In this document: in pieces, positions 18,060 through 27,234 of the stretch | How the letters are laid out: each line of letters begins with the position of its first letter | How positions within the stretch are numbered: position 1 is the first letter of the stretch | Assembly (NCBI RefSeq): GCF_001425745.1 | Contig: NZ_LMDF01000006.1 | Coordinates: 1 to 64,000, forward strand | DNA: 64,000 nucleotides | Direction: 5' to 3' | Source: Caulobacter sp. Root343 | GTDB taxonomy: Bacteria > Pseudomonadota > Alphaproteobacteria > Caulobacterales > Caulobacteraceae | Notes under the pieces: model-generated | What the model saw: only the letters and a program-made list of their open reading frames with translations | Told to the model about the DNA's origin: nothing | The model's database searches: none | Program-made: the position numbers and the translations under genes

Positions 18060-20417
18060 ATGACCCGCTTGACCCGTCGGCAGGTCGCCGCCGGCGCCGC
18101 CGCGAGCGCGGTGGCCGTCTCGACCCGAGTTCAGGCCAAGGGCGGAACCCGTGGCAAGCACGAGCTGTGGTACGCACAGCCCGCCGCCCAATGGGTCGAG
18201 GCTCTGCCGATCGGCAACGGCCGGCTGGGGGCCATGGTGTTCGGCGACGTCTCGGCCGAGCGGCTGCAGCTGAACGAACACACCCTGTGGAGCGGCGGCC
18301 CCTACGACCCGGTCAATCCGCGCGCCCAGCAAGGCCTCGGGCCGGTCCGCGCCTTGATCGCCGAAGGCCGCTTCGCCGACGCGGAAAAGCTCGCCAACGA
18401 GGCCCTGGTCGCCACCCCGCCGCGCGAGATGGCCTATCAGCCGTTCGGCGACCTCGGCATCCGCTTCGTGGGCAAGCAGGGGACCGTCAGCGGCTATCGC
18501 CGCTCGCTGGACCTCGACGACGCCATCGCCGAGACCACGTTCGAGATCGACGGCGTCCGCTATCACAGGCGGGTCCTGGCCTCGCCGGTCGATCAGGTGA
18601 TCGCGCTGGAGATCACCGCCAGTAAGCCCGGAGCGCTGAACTTCGACCTGACCCTGACCCCGGCCCAGACGGTCAACCAGGTCGTCCACGAAGGCCGCGA
18701 CACGCTGAAGGTCTCGGGCCGCAACAACGACGGCGAGGCCGGCATTCCTGGGGCCCTGACCTTCTGCGGTCGGGCCAAGGTGATGGCCAAGGGCGGCGCG
18801 GTCAGCGGCGAAGGCGGCCAGCTGTCGGTGCGCGGCGCCGACCGGGCGACGATCCTGGTCGCCTTGGCCACCAGCTACCGGCGGTTCGACGACGTGAGCG
18901 GCGACCCCGACGCGACCACCCGCGGTCAGATCGACCGCGCAGCCCGGAAGTCCTTTGAGCGTCTCGCCCGCGACGCCTCGGCCGCGCACCGCTTGCTGTT
19001 CGACCGGGTCAGCCTGGACCTCGGCGGCAGGACCGATCCGGCCGTTCCCACCGACCTGCGCCTGGCCCGCAACGAGACGACCGACGATCCGGCCTTGGCG
19101 GAGCTCTATTTCCAATACGCCCGCTACCTGCTGATCGCCTGCTCGCGCCCCGGCGGCCAGACCGCCAACCTGCAGGGCCTGTGGAACGACCAGGTCAAGC
19201 CGCCTTGGGGCTCGAACTACACGATCAACATCAACACCCAGATGAACTACTGGCCCGCCGAGGCCGGCGGTCTGGCCGAGTGCGCCGAGCCGCTGTTCGA
19301 CCTGATCAAGGATATCTCCGAGCGCGGCGCGGTGACCGCCCGCCAGATGTACGGCGCAAGGGGCTGGGTGGCCCACCACAACACCGACCTGTGGCGCGGG
19401 ACCGCGCCGTTCGACCACGCCAAGGCCGGGTTGTGGCCGACCGGCGGCGCCTGGCTGTGCCTGCACCTGTGGGATCGCTACGATTACGGCCGCGACAAGC
19501 GGTTCCTGGCCCGCGCCTATCCGCTGATGCGCGGCGCGTGCCTGTTCTTCCTCGACACGTTGCAGGCCGACGCGGCCACCGGCTGGCTGGTCACCAGCCC
19601 CTCGGTGTCGCCGGAAAACCGCCACGGCTTCGGCTCGACCCTGTGCGCGGGTCCGACCATGGATATGCAGATCCTGCGCGACCTGTTCGACCACACTCGC
19701 GAAGCGGCGCGGATCCTGGACCTCGATCCCGACCTGCGCGCGGAGCTCGCCAAGACCCGCGAGCGCCTGGCCCCTACCCGGATCGGCGCGCAAGGCCAGA
19801 TCATGGAGTGGAAGGACGACTGGGACGCCGTCGCGGTCGATCCCAAGCACCGCCACGTCTCGCACCTCTACGGCCTGTTCCCCAGCTGGCAGATGGATCC
19901 CGCCGTCCATCCGGACCTGGCGGCGGCGGCGCGGCGCACGCTGGAGACACGCGGCGACAAGACCACCGGCTGGGCCATCGCCTGGCGGATCAACTTGTGG
20001 GCCCGGCTGAAGGACGGGAACCACGCCCACGATGTGCTGCGGCTGCTGCTGGCCCGTGAGCGGACCTATCCCAATCTGTTCGACGCCCACCCGCCGTTCC
20101 AGATCGACGGCAATTTCGGCGGCGCGGCGGCGATCCTGGAGATGCTGGTCCAGAGCAAGGGCGAGATCGTCGACCTGCTGCCCGCCTTGCCCAGCGCCTG
20201 GCCCACCGGGTCGCTGCGCGGCGTCAGGGTTCGCAACGCCGGCGAACTGGACCTGACCTGGCGCGACGGGAAGCTGGAAAGCGTGACGCTGCGCTGCGCC
20301 ACCTCGGACTATCGGACCCTCAAATGCGGCGAGGTCAGCCGTCGGATCTTCGTGCGCGCCGGCGAGCGCGTCGTTCTGGCGGGACCGTCTCTGCAGGGAT
20401 CGGCAAGGGCCTCGTGA
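18060..20417 (+). CDS. GH95 alpha-L-fucosidase, exported
   Basis: The 785-residue protein begins with a possible twin-arginine leader (TRRQVAAGAAASAVAVSTRVQA). It then has the GH95 N-terminal super-sandwich (EALPIGNGRLGAMVFG, residues 47-62; NEHTLWSGGPYDP), the alpha/alpha-barrel with NINTQMNYWPAE (about 390-401), PTGGAWLCLHLWDRYDY and TSPSVSPEN, and the C-terminal beta domain with PFQIDGNFGGAAAI. GH95 enzymes hydrolyse alpha-1,2-fucosyl bonds (some act on L-galactose) by inversion; the Asn-rich NINTQMN stretch belongs to the conserved active-site region. It is followed by a second fucosidase of another family and sits beside a complete set of fuconate-pathway enzymes, supporting the substrate. 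It starts after a candidate operator and is separated by 86 bp from the GH29 gene. Confidence 0.92.
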   Translation: MTRLTRRQVAAGAAASAVAVSTRVQAKGGTRGKHELWYAQPAAQWVEALPIGNGRLGAMVFGDVSAERLQLNEHTLWSGGPYDPVNPRAQQGLGPVRALIAEGRFADAEKLANEALVATPPREMAYQPFGDLGIRFVGKQGTVSGYRRSLDLDDAIAETTFEIDGVRYHRRVLASPVDQVIALEITASKPGALNFDLTLTPAQTVNQVVHEGRDTLKVSGRNNDGEAGIPGALTFCGRAKVMAKGGAVSGEGGQLSVRGADRATILVALATSYRRFDDVSGDPDATTRGQIDRAARKSFERLARDASAAHRLLFDRVSLDLGGRTDPAVPTDLRLARNETTDDPALAELYFQYARYLLIACSRPGGQTANLQGLWNDQVKPPWGSNYTININTQMNYWPAEAGGLAECAEPLFDLIKDISERGAVTARQMYGARGWVAHHNTDLWRGTAPFDHAKAGLWPTGGAWLCLHLWDRYDYGRDKRFLARAYPLMRGACLFFLDTLQADAATGWLVTSPSVSPENRHGFGSTLCAGPTMDMQILRDLFDHTREAARILDLDPDLRAELAKTRERLAPTRIGAQGQIMEWKDDWDAVAVDPKHRHVSHLYGLFPSWQMDPAVHPDLAAAARRTLETRGDKTTGWAIAWRINLWARLKDGNHAHDVLRLLLARERTYPNLFDAHPPFQIDGNFGGAAAILEMLVQSKGEIVDLLPALPSAWPTGSLRGVRVRNAGELDLTWRDGKLESVTLRCATSDYRTLKCGEVSRRIFVRAGERVVLAGPSLQGSARAS

Positions 20418-20441
20418 AGTCTGTTCAGTTTCGTTTGACGT

Positions 20442-20461
20442 GTGGATTTCACTTTCATATA
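20442..20461 (+). promoter_or_regulatory. Candidate fucose-regulon operator, site B (upstream of GH29)
   Basis: The site reads GTGGATTTCACTTTCATATA and matches site C at 16 of 20 positions when aligned in the same orientation. An overlapping inverted repeat TTTCAT-N7-ATGAAA spans 20453-20471. It lies 43 bp before the GH29 start and 25 bp after the GH95 stop, so GH29 probably has its own regulated promoter. Confidence 0.55.
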
Positions 20462-20503
20462 AGAAATGAAAGATCACGAATAAAACGATCGGGAGGAAGT
20501 GAC

Positions 20504-22339
20504 ATGCGGAAGCTGACGATGGGGGTGATGGCGCTGGCGCTAGCCTCGAGCGCGCCCGCCTGGGCCCAGGACTCGGTCGGCGCCCCGCCGGAACAGACCC
20601 ACTTCAAGGTCTCGACCTACAAGCCCGCCGTCCACGACGCCGCGACGGCCAAAGCGCTGAAGCAGTTCAACCACGATCGCTATTCGATGTTCATCCACTG
20701 GGGGATCTACGCCCAGGCCGGCGGCGTCATTCGCGGCAAGCGCTATTACGGCGCGTCCGAATGGCTGATGAGCAACAGCAAGACGCCCAGCGCCGAATAT
20801 CTGAAGCTGGCGGAAGACTTCAATCCGGTCGACTTCGACGCCCGCGCCTGGATGAAGACCATGAAGGCGGCCGGCTTCCGCTACATGGTGATCACCGCCA
20901 AGCACCACGACGGCTTCGCGATGTTCAAGTCGGCCGCTTCGCCGCACAATATCGTCGACGGCACCAAGTTCGGCCGCGACCCGCTGAAGGAACTGGCCGA
21001 GGCCGCCAAGGCCGAAGGCATCGGCCTGGGCTTCTACTACTCGCAGTACCAGGACTGGACCGAGCCGAACGGCGGCGGCAACACCTGGGAGTTCGACCCC
21101 AAGAAGGCCGACTTCGCCGAGTACTTCAACCGCAAGGTCGTGCCGCAGGTCACCGAGCTACTGACCAAGTACGGCCCGGTGCGCGAGATCTGGTTCGACA
21201 CCCCCGGCCCGATGCCCGCGGAATATTCCAAGCGCCTGCGCGAGCTGGTCAAGAAACTGCAGCCTGAGTGCCTGCTGAACAGCCGCATCGGCAACGACCT
21301 GGGCGACTACACCTCGCCGTCGGACTCCGAGATCCCGCCGGCCAGCCTGGTGCAGGGCGGCGACTGGGAGTCGGTGTTCACCCACAACCGCAGCTGGGGC
21401 TATTCGGCGTTCGACAACGACTTCAAGTCGACCAACACCCTGATCCGTCTGCTCTCCACCTCGGCCAGCCGGGGCGGCAATTTCATGCTCAACATGGGCC
21501 CCGACGGCCGCGGCCGTTTCCCCGAGGGCGCGCAGAAGCGCCTGCTGGCGGTGGGCGCGTGGCTGAAGGTCAATGGCGACAGCATTTACGGCACGACCCG
21601 CTCGCCCCTGCCGCAGACCCCGTGGGGCGTGGCGACCCAGAAGGGGACCAAGCTGTACCTGCACGTGCTGGATCGCCCGGCCGACGGCGTGGTCCGCGTG
21701 CCTGGCCTGAGCGAGCCGGTCACCAAGGTCAGCCTGCTGGCCGGCGGCGCGGCCCTGCGCTTCAAGCAGGCGGCGCCTGGAACTGAAGGCGGCCTGTCGG
21801 TCGACCTGCCGGCCGGCGCACCGCCCACCGACGACCTGGTCGTCGTGGTTGAGACGAAGACGCCGGTGGCCGCGCGCCGCGACCAGGGCATCGTGCTCTC
21901 GCCGGCCTATGGCCGCCAGCCGCTGGACGTCGCCGACGCGATCCTGAGCCCCGGCGTCACGCTGGACGCGATCAAGACCCAGCTGTCGGTCGACGACACC
22001 CGCAAGTTCTACACCCCGGTCGGGCTGGATCCGTCCAAGTCGATCGCCTGGACGGTGCAGGTCGAGCGGGCCGGCGACTACCACATCGACCTGCAGTACT
22101 CGGCGACCAAGGAACAGGCCGGCCGCGAAGGCGTGATCGAACTGGGCGACCAGAAGCGCAGCTTCGGCGTCGTCGAGACCGGGACGATCGAGCGTCGCAA
22201 GCCGGCCTTCCTGGCGTTCCAGCCGGTCGGCATCCTGCACTTCGACAAGCCGGGCCGCTACCAGGTGACCCTGCGCCCGCAGACCGCCGGCCAGGAGCTG
22301 TTCACCCTGCGCACCCTGTACCTCACCCCCGCCAACTAA
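20504..22339 (+). CDS. GH29 alpha-L-fucosidase (1), exported
   Basis: The ATG at 20504 is chosen because it has a strong ribosome binding site (GGGAGGA, 20491-20497) and starts a signal peptide (MRKLTMGVMALALASSAPAWAQ). The 611-residue protein shows the GH29 catalytic (beta/alpha)8 domain: FIHWG (63-67), TAKHHDGF (131-138), and REIWFDTPGP, in which Asp232 is the expected nucleophile of this retaining fucosidase family. A C-terminal beta-sandwich (about 480-611) resembles the accessory domain common in GH29. It removes terminal alpha-L-fucose in the periplasm or at the cell surface. It is one of two GH29 enzymes in the locus (the other is at 28727) and they share only family-level similarity. 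Confidence 0.93.
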   Translation: MRKLTMGVMALALASSAPAWAQDSVGAPPEQTHFKVSTYKPAVHDAATAKALKQFNHDRYSMFIHWGIYAQAGGVIRGKRYYGASEWLMSNSKTPSAEYLKLAEDFNPVDFDARAWMKTMKAAGFRYMVITAKHHDGFAMFKSAASPHNIVDGTKFGRDPLKELAEAAKAEGIGLGFYYSQYQDWTEPNGGGNTWEFDPKKADFAEYFNRKVVPQVTELLTKYGPVREIWFDTPGPMPAEYSKRLRELVKKLQPECLLNSRIGNDLGDYTSPSDSEIPPASLVQGGDWESVFTHNRSWGYSAFDNDFKSTNTLIRLLSTSASRGGNFMLNMGPDGRGRFPEGAQKRLLAVGAWLKVNGDSIYGTTRSPLPQTPWGVATQKGTKLYLHVLDRPADGVVRVPGLSEPVTKVSLLAGGAALRFKQAAPGTEGGLSVDLPAGAPPTDDLVVVVETKTPVAARRDQGIVLSPAYGRQPLDVADAILSPGVTLDAIKTQLSVDDTRKFYTPVGLDPSKSIAWTVQVERAGDYHIDLQYSATKEQAGREGVIELGDQKRSFGVVETGTIERRKPAFLAFQPVGILHFDKPGRYQVTLRPQTAGQELFTLRTLYLTPAN

Positions 22340-22363
22340 GCCTTACCCAAGGGCGGGGTATCT

Positions 22364-22405
22364 GGCCGGACGGCGCTTTGAGGGCGCCGCCCGGCCTTCT
22401 TTTTA
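22364..22405. terminator. Terminator between convergent GH29 and lldD genes
   Basis: A long GC stem (about 22364-22376 with 22384-22396, one mismatch) is followed by TTCTTTTTA on the plus strand. The T-tract contains the stop codon of the convergent lactate dehydrogenase gene (TAA at 22403-22405 on the minus strand). Confidence 0.75.
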
Positions 22406-23539
22406 GCGGGAGTCCAGCACCCGCCCATCCACCTCTCGCGCCGCCCTGACGCCAGCCAGGGCCAGGGTGGTGCGCATCTCGGCGGTCATCATGTCGAGCA
22501 GCCGCCCGACCCCCGGACCGCCGGCGGCGGCCAGGGCGTAGACCCAGGCCCGGCCCAACAGCACGCCCTTGGCGCCCAGGGCCAGCATCCGCACCACGTC
22601 CATGCCCGACCGGATCCCGGAATCGGCCAGGACCGTCAGGTCGCCGCCGACGGCCTGGGCGATGCTGGGCAGGGCGCGGGCGGTGGACAGGGCGCCGTCC
22701 AACTGGCGGCCGCCGTGGTTCGACACCACCAGGCCGTCGGCCCCCAGGCGCACGGCGTCGCGGGCGTCGTCGGGGTCCAGCACGCCCTTGATGATCAGCG
22801 GACCGTCCCAGGCCTCGCGGATCCATTCCAGGTCGCGCCACTGGATCGACGGATCGAAATTGGCGCCCAGCCAGCCCATGAAGTCCTCGAGGCCGCTGGC
22901 CTCGCCCAGCACCGGGGCGACATTGCCCAGCAGGTGAGGGCGGCCGCGCACCCCGACGTCCCAGGCCCAGTCCGGCTTGCCGCAGATCTGGGCGTAGCGC
23001 CGGAAGGCGGCCAGGGGGCCCGACAGGCCGCTATGGGCGTCGCGCCGCCGGGCGCCGGGCACAGGCATGTCGACGGTGAACACCAGGGCGCCGGCGCCCT
23101 CCGCCTTGGCCCGAGCGATCAGGTCGCGCATGAAGCCCCGGTCGCGGATGACATAAAGCTGGAACCAGATCGGGGCCGGGCTGGCGGCCGCCACTTCGTC
23201 CAGGGCGCAGACCGAGACGGTCGACAGGCAGAAGGGCAGGCCGCGCTCGGCCGCCGCCCGCGCCGCCTGGACCTCGCCGCGTCGCGCGTACATTCCGCTC
23301 AGCCCCACGGGTCCCAGGATGATCGGCGCGGCCAGGGTCTGGCCGAACAGCGCGGTGGTCAGATCGACGCCGCTGACGTCCTTCAGCACCCGTTGGCGCA
23401 GGGCCAGCCCGGCCAGGTCGCCGACATTGCCGCGCAAAGTCCGTTCGTCCCCCGCGCCGCCATCGATATAGTCGAACAGGAAGCGCGGCAGCCGCTTGCG
23501 GGCGGCGCGCCTGAAGTCCTCGGTCGAGGTGGCGATCAT
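22403..23539 (-). CDS. lldD: FMN-dependent L-lactate dehydrogenase / alpha-hydroxy-acid oxidase
   Basis: This 378-residue protein has the full glycolate oxidase/LldD barrel: [29 protein letters not shown], the FMN-binding FQLYVIRDR and TVDMPVPG segments, [11 protein letters not shown] with the FMN-contacting Lys, and [10 protein letters not shown] with the catalytic His and substrate-binding Arg. It oxidises L-2-hydroxy acids with electrons passed to quinone. In this cluster it is divergent from the fucose oxidation genes, whose last step yields pyruvate and L-lactate, so L-lactate to pyruvate is the natural role. A shared intergenic region with operator site C suggests co-induction. Mandelate or another 2-hydroxy acid is the alternative substrate. 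Confidence 0.9.
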   Translation of the reverse strand: MIATSTEDFRRAARKRLPRFLFDYIDGGAGDERTLRGNVGDLAGLALRQRVLKDVSGVDLTTALFGQTLAAPIILGPVGLSGMYARRGEVQAARAAAERGLPFCLSTVSVCALDEVAAASPAPIWFQLYVIRDRGFMRDLIARAKAEGAGALVFTVDMPVPGARRRDAHSGLSGPLAAFRRYAQICGKPDWAWDVGVRGRPHLLGNVAPVLGEASGLEDFMGWLGANFDPSIQWRDLEWIREAWDGPLIIKGVLDPDDARDAVRLGADGLVVSNHGGRQLDGALSTARALPSIAQAVGGDLTVLADSGIRSGMDVVRMLALGAKGVLLGRAWVYALAAAGGPGVGRLLDMMTAEMRTTLALAGVRAAREVDGRVLDSR

Positions 23540-23573
23540 CGGGGTCTCCAGGGATTCGTCGGCTTGTATTTCT

Positions 23574-23593
23574 TATATGAATGTGTATTTCAC
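23574..23593 (-). promoter_or_regulatory. Candidate fucose-regulon operator, site C (divergent promoter)
   Basis: On the plus strand this reads TATATGAATGTGTATTTCAC, i.e. GTGAAATACACATTCATATA on the minus strand. It lies in the 103-bp gap between lldD and the aldo/keto reductase and could control both directions. It matches site B at 16 of 20 and site D at 14 of 20 positions. Confidence 0.6.
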
Positions 23594-23642
23594 ATTTGGC
23601 GAAAACACTATGCGTAGCCTAAGCGGAGGGGACAAACCCGGC

Positions 23643-24707
23643 ATGATCTCGGAAGCCCAGTCCTCCCTCGCCCAGCGCCCTTTGCCCAAGCGGGCGATCC
23701 GTCGCACCGGCCTTTCGCTCAGCGTGCTGGGCCTGGGCGCGGCGTCGGTCGGCAATCTCTATCATCCGGTCAGCGACGACGACGCGCGCGCCACCCTGGC
23801 GGCGGCGCTGGACGCGGGCCTGACCTATGTCGACACCGCGCCCCGCTACGGCCACGGGCTCAGCGAGCGCCGGGTCGGCGACGTGGCGCGCGGCCGCGAC
23901 GACGTGGTGCTGTCGACCAAGGTTGGCCGCCTGCTCACCCCAGACCCGCGCCTGAAGGGTGACGCCGAGCGCTACGGCTTCCGCTCGCCCCTGCCGTTCG
24001 AGCAGGTCTACGACTACAGCCACGACGGCATCCTGCGCTCGTACGAGGACAGCCTGCAGCGGCTGGGCCTGGCCCGGATCGACATCCTGTACGTCCACGA
24101 CATCGGCCCGATGACCCATGGCGACGACGACGCGCGGACCTTCGCCCAGCTGACGGCCGGCGGCGGCTTCCGGGCGCTGGAGCGGCTGCGCGACAGCGGC
24201 GCGATCGACAGCTTCGGCCTGGGCGTCAACGAGTGGCAGGTGTGCCTGCGGGCCATGGAGCATGTCGATCTCGACGTGGTCCTGCTGGCCGGGCGCTACA
24301 CCCTGCTGGAGCAGACGGCGCTGGAAAGCTTCCTGCCGACCGCCCTGGCGCGCCAGCTGTCGGTGGTGATCGGCGGGGCCTACAATTCCGGGATCCTGGC
24401 GACGGGGGTCAAGGGCGCGGGGCCGCACTATTACGACTACGGCGAGGCGCCGGCCCAGATCGTCGAGCGGGTCCGCCGCCTGGAGGCGCTGAGCGACCGC
24501 CACGGGATCCCGCTGGCCGCCGCCGCCCTGCAATTCTGCCTGGCCCATCCGGCCGTGGTCAGCGTCATTCCGGGCCTCGGCTCGGTCGCGCGGGTGCGCC
24601 AGACCCTCGCGCTGTACGGCGCCGCCATCCCCGCCGCGTTCTGGCGCGAACTGCGGGCGGAAAACCTCGTCGATCCGCAAGCGCCGCTGCCCGGCGAAGA
24701 CCTCTAG
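23643..24707 (+). CDS. L-fucose dehydrogenase-type aldo/keto reductase
   Basis: The ATG at 23643 is preferred because GGAGGG lies at 23625-23630; an ATG at 23610 has no such element. The 354-residue protein has aldo/keto reductase motifs: DTAPRYGHGLSERRVG with the catalytic Tyr, STKVGRLL with the catalytic Lys, and ILYVHDIG with the catalytic His. This subgroup includes D-threo-aldose 1-dehydrogenase (L-fucose dehydrogenase) and pyridoxal 4-dehydrogenase. In this operon it most likely oxidises L-fucose to L-fucono-lactone with NAD(P). The next two genes follow at 10 and 25 bp, forming a three-gene operon for later steps of the same pathway. Confidence 0.87.
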   Translation: MISEAQSSLAQRPLPKRAIRRTGLSLSVLGLGAASVGNLYHPVSDDDARATLAAALDAGLTYVDTAPRYGHGLSERRVGDVARGRDDVVLSTKVGRLLTPDPRLKGDAERYGFRSPLPFEQVYDYSHDGILRSYEDSLQRLGLARIDILYVHDIGPMTHGDDDARTFAQLTAGGGFRALERLRDSGAIDSFGLGVNEWQVCLRAMEHVDLDVVLLAGRYTLLEQTALESFLPTALARQLSVVIGGAYNSGILATGVKGAGPHYYDYGEAPAQIVERVRRLEALSDRHGIPLAAAALQFCLAHPAVVSVIPGLGSVARVRQTLALYGAAIPAAFWRELRAENLVDPQAPLPGEDL

Positions 24708-24717
24708 GACCCTACCG

Positions 24718-25470
24718 ATGAACGACACACGACAAGCAGCGGCCGGACGGCTGGCCGGCAAGACCGCGCTGATCACGGCGGCGGGACAGGGCATCGGCCG
24801 CGCCACGGCCGAGGCCTTCCTGCGCGAAGGGGCGGCGGTCATCGCCACCGACCTCAACATCGACGCCGTGGCGACGATCGACGGCGCGACGCCGCGGGCG
24901 CTGGACGTCACCAACCTCGAGGCGGTCCGCGCTATCGCCGCCGAGTTCCCGCAGGTCGACGTGCTCTACAACTGCGCCGGCTTCGTCCACGCCGGCACGA
25001 TCCTGGACTGCGACGAGGACGCCTGGGCGTTCTCCAACAGCCTGAACGTCACGGCCCAATACCGGATGATCCGCGCCATCCTGCCGGGCATGATCGCCAA
25101 GGGCGGCGGCTCGATCATCAACATGTCGTCGATCGCCTCGTCGATCAAAGGTGTGCCCAATCGCTTCGCCTACTGCGCCACCAAGGCCGCGGTCATCGGC
25201 CTGACCAAGGCGGTGGCCGCCGACTTCGTCGCCCAGGGCGTTCGCTGCAACGCCATCTGCCCCGGCACGGTCGAGACTCCGTCCTTGCTGCAGCGCCTGC
25301 GCGACACCGGCGACTTCGAGGGCGCCTATCGCGACTTCACGGCCCGCCAGGCCATGGGCCGTTTCGGCCGCCCGTCCGAGCTGGCCGCCCTGGCGGTCTA
25401 TCTGGCGTCGGACGAGTCCGCCTTCACCACCGGCCAGACGCACGTTGTCGACGGCGGCTGGGTGATGTGA
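24718..25470 (+). CDS. SDR oxidoreductase, probable 2-keto-3-deoxy-L-fuconate dehydrogenase
   Basis: A 250-residue classical short-chain dehydrogenase: the nucleotide-binding loop is TAAGQGIGRA, the NNAG-type motif reads YNCAG, the catalytic residues are Ser (NMSSIASS) and YCATK, and the C-terminal part has CPGTVETP and the SAFTTGQTHVVDGGWVM ending common in sugar-acid dehydrogenases. Relatives oxidise 2-keto-3-deoxy-L-fuconate at C4 to the 2,4-diketo acid with NAD. The position between the fucose dehydrogenase and the FAH-family hydrolase supports exactly this step. Substrate assignment rests on context and family; the SDR call itself is secure. Confidence 0.88.
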   Translation: MNDTRQAAAGRLAGKTALITAAGQGIGRATAEAFLREGAAVIATDLNIDAVATIDGATPRALDVTNLEAVRAIAAEFPQVDVLYNCAGFVHAGTILDCDEDAWAFSNSLNVTAQYRMIRAILPGMIAKGGGSIINMSSIASSIKGVPNRFAYCATKAAVIGLTKAVAADFVAQGVRCNAICPGTVETPSLLQRLRDTGDFEGAYRDFTARQAMGRFGRPSELAALAVYLASDESAFTTGQTHVVDGGWVM

Positions 25471-25495
25471 TCCTCACGACCTTCGGAGACCTTCG

Positions 25496-26335
25496 ATGAA
25501 GCTGCTGCGCTTTGGACCCCCCGGCCAGGAACGGCCGGGGCTGCTGGACGCCGCCGGCGTGATCCGCGACCTGGGCGCGGTGATCGGCGACCTGGATCCC
25601 TCCACCCTGACCCTTGACGGCCTCGCCGCCCTGCGGGCTTTGGACCCGGCGAGCCTGCCCGCCGCGCCGGCCGACGCGCGCCTGGGGCCCTGCGTGGCCA
25701 AGCCAGGCAAGTTCGTCTGCATCGGCCTGAACTACGCCGACCACGCCGCCGAGTCGGGCTTGCCGATCCCCGAAGAGCCGGTCGTGTTCATGAAGGCCAC
25801 CAGCGCGCTGTCGGGCCCCAACGACCCGATCATCAAGCCGCGCGGCTCGACCCAGCTGGACTGGGAGGTCGAGCTGGCCTTCGTGGTCGGCGCGCACGTC
25901 TCGTACGCCTCGGAGGAAGAGGCCGCCCGGGCGATCGCCGGCTATTGCGTCTGCAACGACGTCTCCGAGCGCGCCTTCCAGATGCAGTCGTCGCAATGGG
26001 ACAAGGGCAAGGGCTGCGACAGCTTCGGCCCGCTCGGCCCCTGGCTGGTGACGCCGGACGAGATCCCGGACGCGCACGACCTGTCGATGTGGCTGGAGGT
26101 CAACGGCAAACGGTTCCAGGACGGTTCGACCAAGACCATGATCTTCCGCCCGGCCTTCGTGCTGTCCTACCTCAGCCGCTTCATGAGCCTGCAGCCCGGC
26201 GACGTGGTCACCACCGGCACCCCGCCGGGCGTGGGCCTCGGCCAGAAGCCGCAGGTCTGGCTGAACGTCGGCGATCGCGTGGCGCTGGGCATCCAGGGGC
26301 TGGGCGAGCAGCGACAGGTGGTGGTGGGGGCTTAA
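25496..26335 (+). CDS. FAH-family hydrolase, probable 2,4-diketo-3-deoxy-L-fuconate hydrolase
   Basis: The 279-residue protein carries fumarylacetoacetate hydrolase motifs: IGLNYADHAAE, EPVVFMKATSALSGPNDPI, the metal-binding DWEVELAFVVG, SSQWDKGKGCDSFGPLGPWLV, and VVTTGTPPGVGLG. Metal ligands are the Glu residues in WEVE and the Asp of the following segment. In the non-phosphorylating L-fucose pathway an enzyme of this family splits 2,4-diketo-3-deoxy-L-fuconate to pyruvate and L-lactate. It is the last gene of the three-gene operon, and lldD for lactate oxidation is divergent at its head. Other FAH enzymes (acylpyruvases, 2-hydroxyhepta-2,4-diene-1,7-dioate isomerase) are alternatives if context is ignored. 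Confidence 0.88.
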   Translation: MKLLRFGPPGQERPGLLDAAGVIRDLGAVIGDLDPSTLTLDGLAALRALDPASLPAAPADARLGPCVAKPGKFVCIGLNYADHAAESGLPIPEEPVVFMKATSALSGPNDPIIKPRGSTQLDWEVELAFVVGAHVSYASEEEAARAIAGYCVCNDVSERAFQMQSSQWDKGKGCDSFGPLGPWLVTPDEIPDAHDLSMWLEVNGKRFQDGSTKTMIFRPAFVLSYLSRFMSLQPGDVVTTGTPPGVGLGQKPQVWLNVGDRVALGIQGLGEQRQVVVGA

Positions 26336-26353
26336 GGCGGCGAGAAGGCGCGC

Positions 26354-27130
26354 CTAGAACCAACCGGCCGCCTTCAGCGTCGGCGCATGGGTCCGGCTCA
26401 CCGGCGCGACAAGGCCGCCGGCGAGGCGCATCTCGCCCGCGCCTCGCCGCCAGCGCACGGCCTCCACCGCGTCGGCCGCCACCCACCATGAGCGGTGAAC
26501 GCGCCAGCCGTGGGCGCGCGCCAGCTCGTCCAGCGCATCGGCGAAGCGCAGGGTGATCAACTCCTCGCCGGCGTCGGTGTGGACTTTCAGGTAGTGGTCG
26601 TGCGCCTCGACCGCGATCAGCCGCGCCCCGCGCCGTTTTGCCGAAAGCCTTCGCCGGAAGTTGGCCTCGACCTCGGGCAGCGGCGGGGCGATGACCGTCA
26701 GCGTCTCGACCCGCACGGGCGAGCGCCGCCAGGCCAGAGCCCGGACCACCATCACCGCCAGGGAGATGGGCCACACTTGCCAGAGCAGCCGCTGGTAGCC
26801 CGTCCAGTCGAACGGGCCGCCCATCAGGAGGTGCTCGGTGGTCAACACCAGCAGCGACACCGGCGGCGTCATCAGCACCGAGACCACGGCCGCCCGCCGC
26901 CAGATCGCGGCGATGCGTCGGCGCAGCAGGCCGTCCGTCAGGACGCCGATCAGCCCACCGCCGACCATGCAGATCATCCAGTAGACATAGCGCCCCACGA
27001 CAGGCGCGCGCTCCGAGGCGAACGGACTCAAGAAGCCCATGAGCAGACCGATGGCGACCAGGATCGCGAGGTCGATCGCCCACCGCCGCGCGATCGCCGC
27101 CCCGCCTGGTCCGCTCGCCTCGCCGTCCAT
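26354..27130 (-). CDS. Membrane-anchored LytTR transcriptional regulator
   Basis: The ATG at 27130 is chosen, with a GGGGACG element just upstream; a TTG at 27172 would add 14 residues. Four hydrophobic segments lie in the first 135 residues (LAILVAIGLLMGFL, YVYWMICMVGGGLIGVL, AAVVSVLMTPPVSLLVL, WPISLAVMVVRALAW). Residues about 155-253 form a LytTR DNA-binding domain (LIAVEAHDHYLKVHTDAGEELI, MLRFADAL-like helix, WRVHRSWWVA). It lacks a receiver domain, so it should be controlled through the membrane part. It is divergent from a DUF2306 membrane protein, a recurring arrangement in which the pair probably forms a sensing unit. It interrupts the fucose gene order and may be unrelated to it. Confidence 0.85.
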   Translation of the reverse strand: MDGEASGPGGAAIARRWAIDLAILVAIGLLMGFLSPFASERAPVVGRYVYWMICMVGGGLIGVLTDGLLRRRIAAIWRRAAVVSVLMTPPVSLLVLTTEHLLMGGPFDWTGYQRLLWQVWPISLAVMVVRALAWRRSPVRVETLTVIAPPLPEVEANFRRRLSAKRRGARLIAVEAHDHYLKVHTDAGEELITLRFADALDELARAHGWRVHRSWWVAADAVEAVRWRRGAGEMRLAGGLVAPVSRTHAPTLKAAGWF

Positions 27131-27234
27131 GTCGTCCCCGTTCGCGCAACCCTGGCGCCGCTCGCGAAGCAAGGCCTAGCGAGCCGCCGCCCGATCGGCA
27201 ACGGCGTTCGGTGAAACGACGACGAGGACTTCGC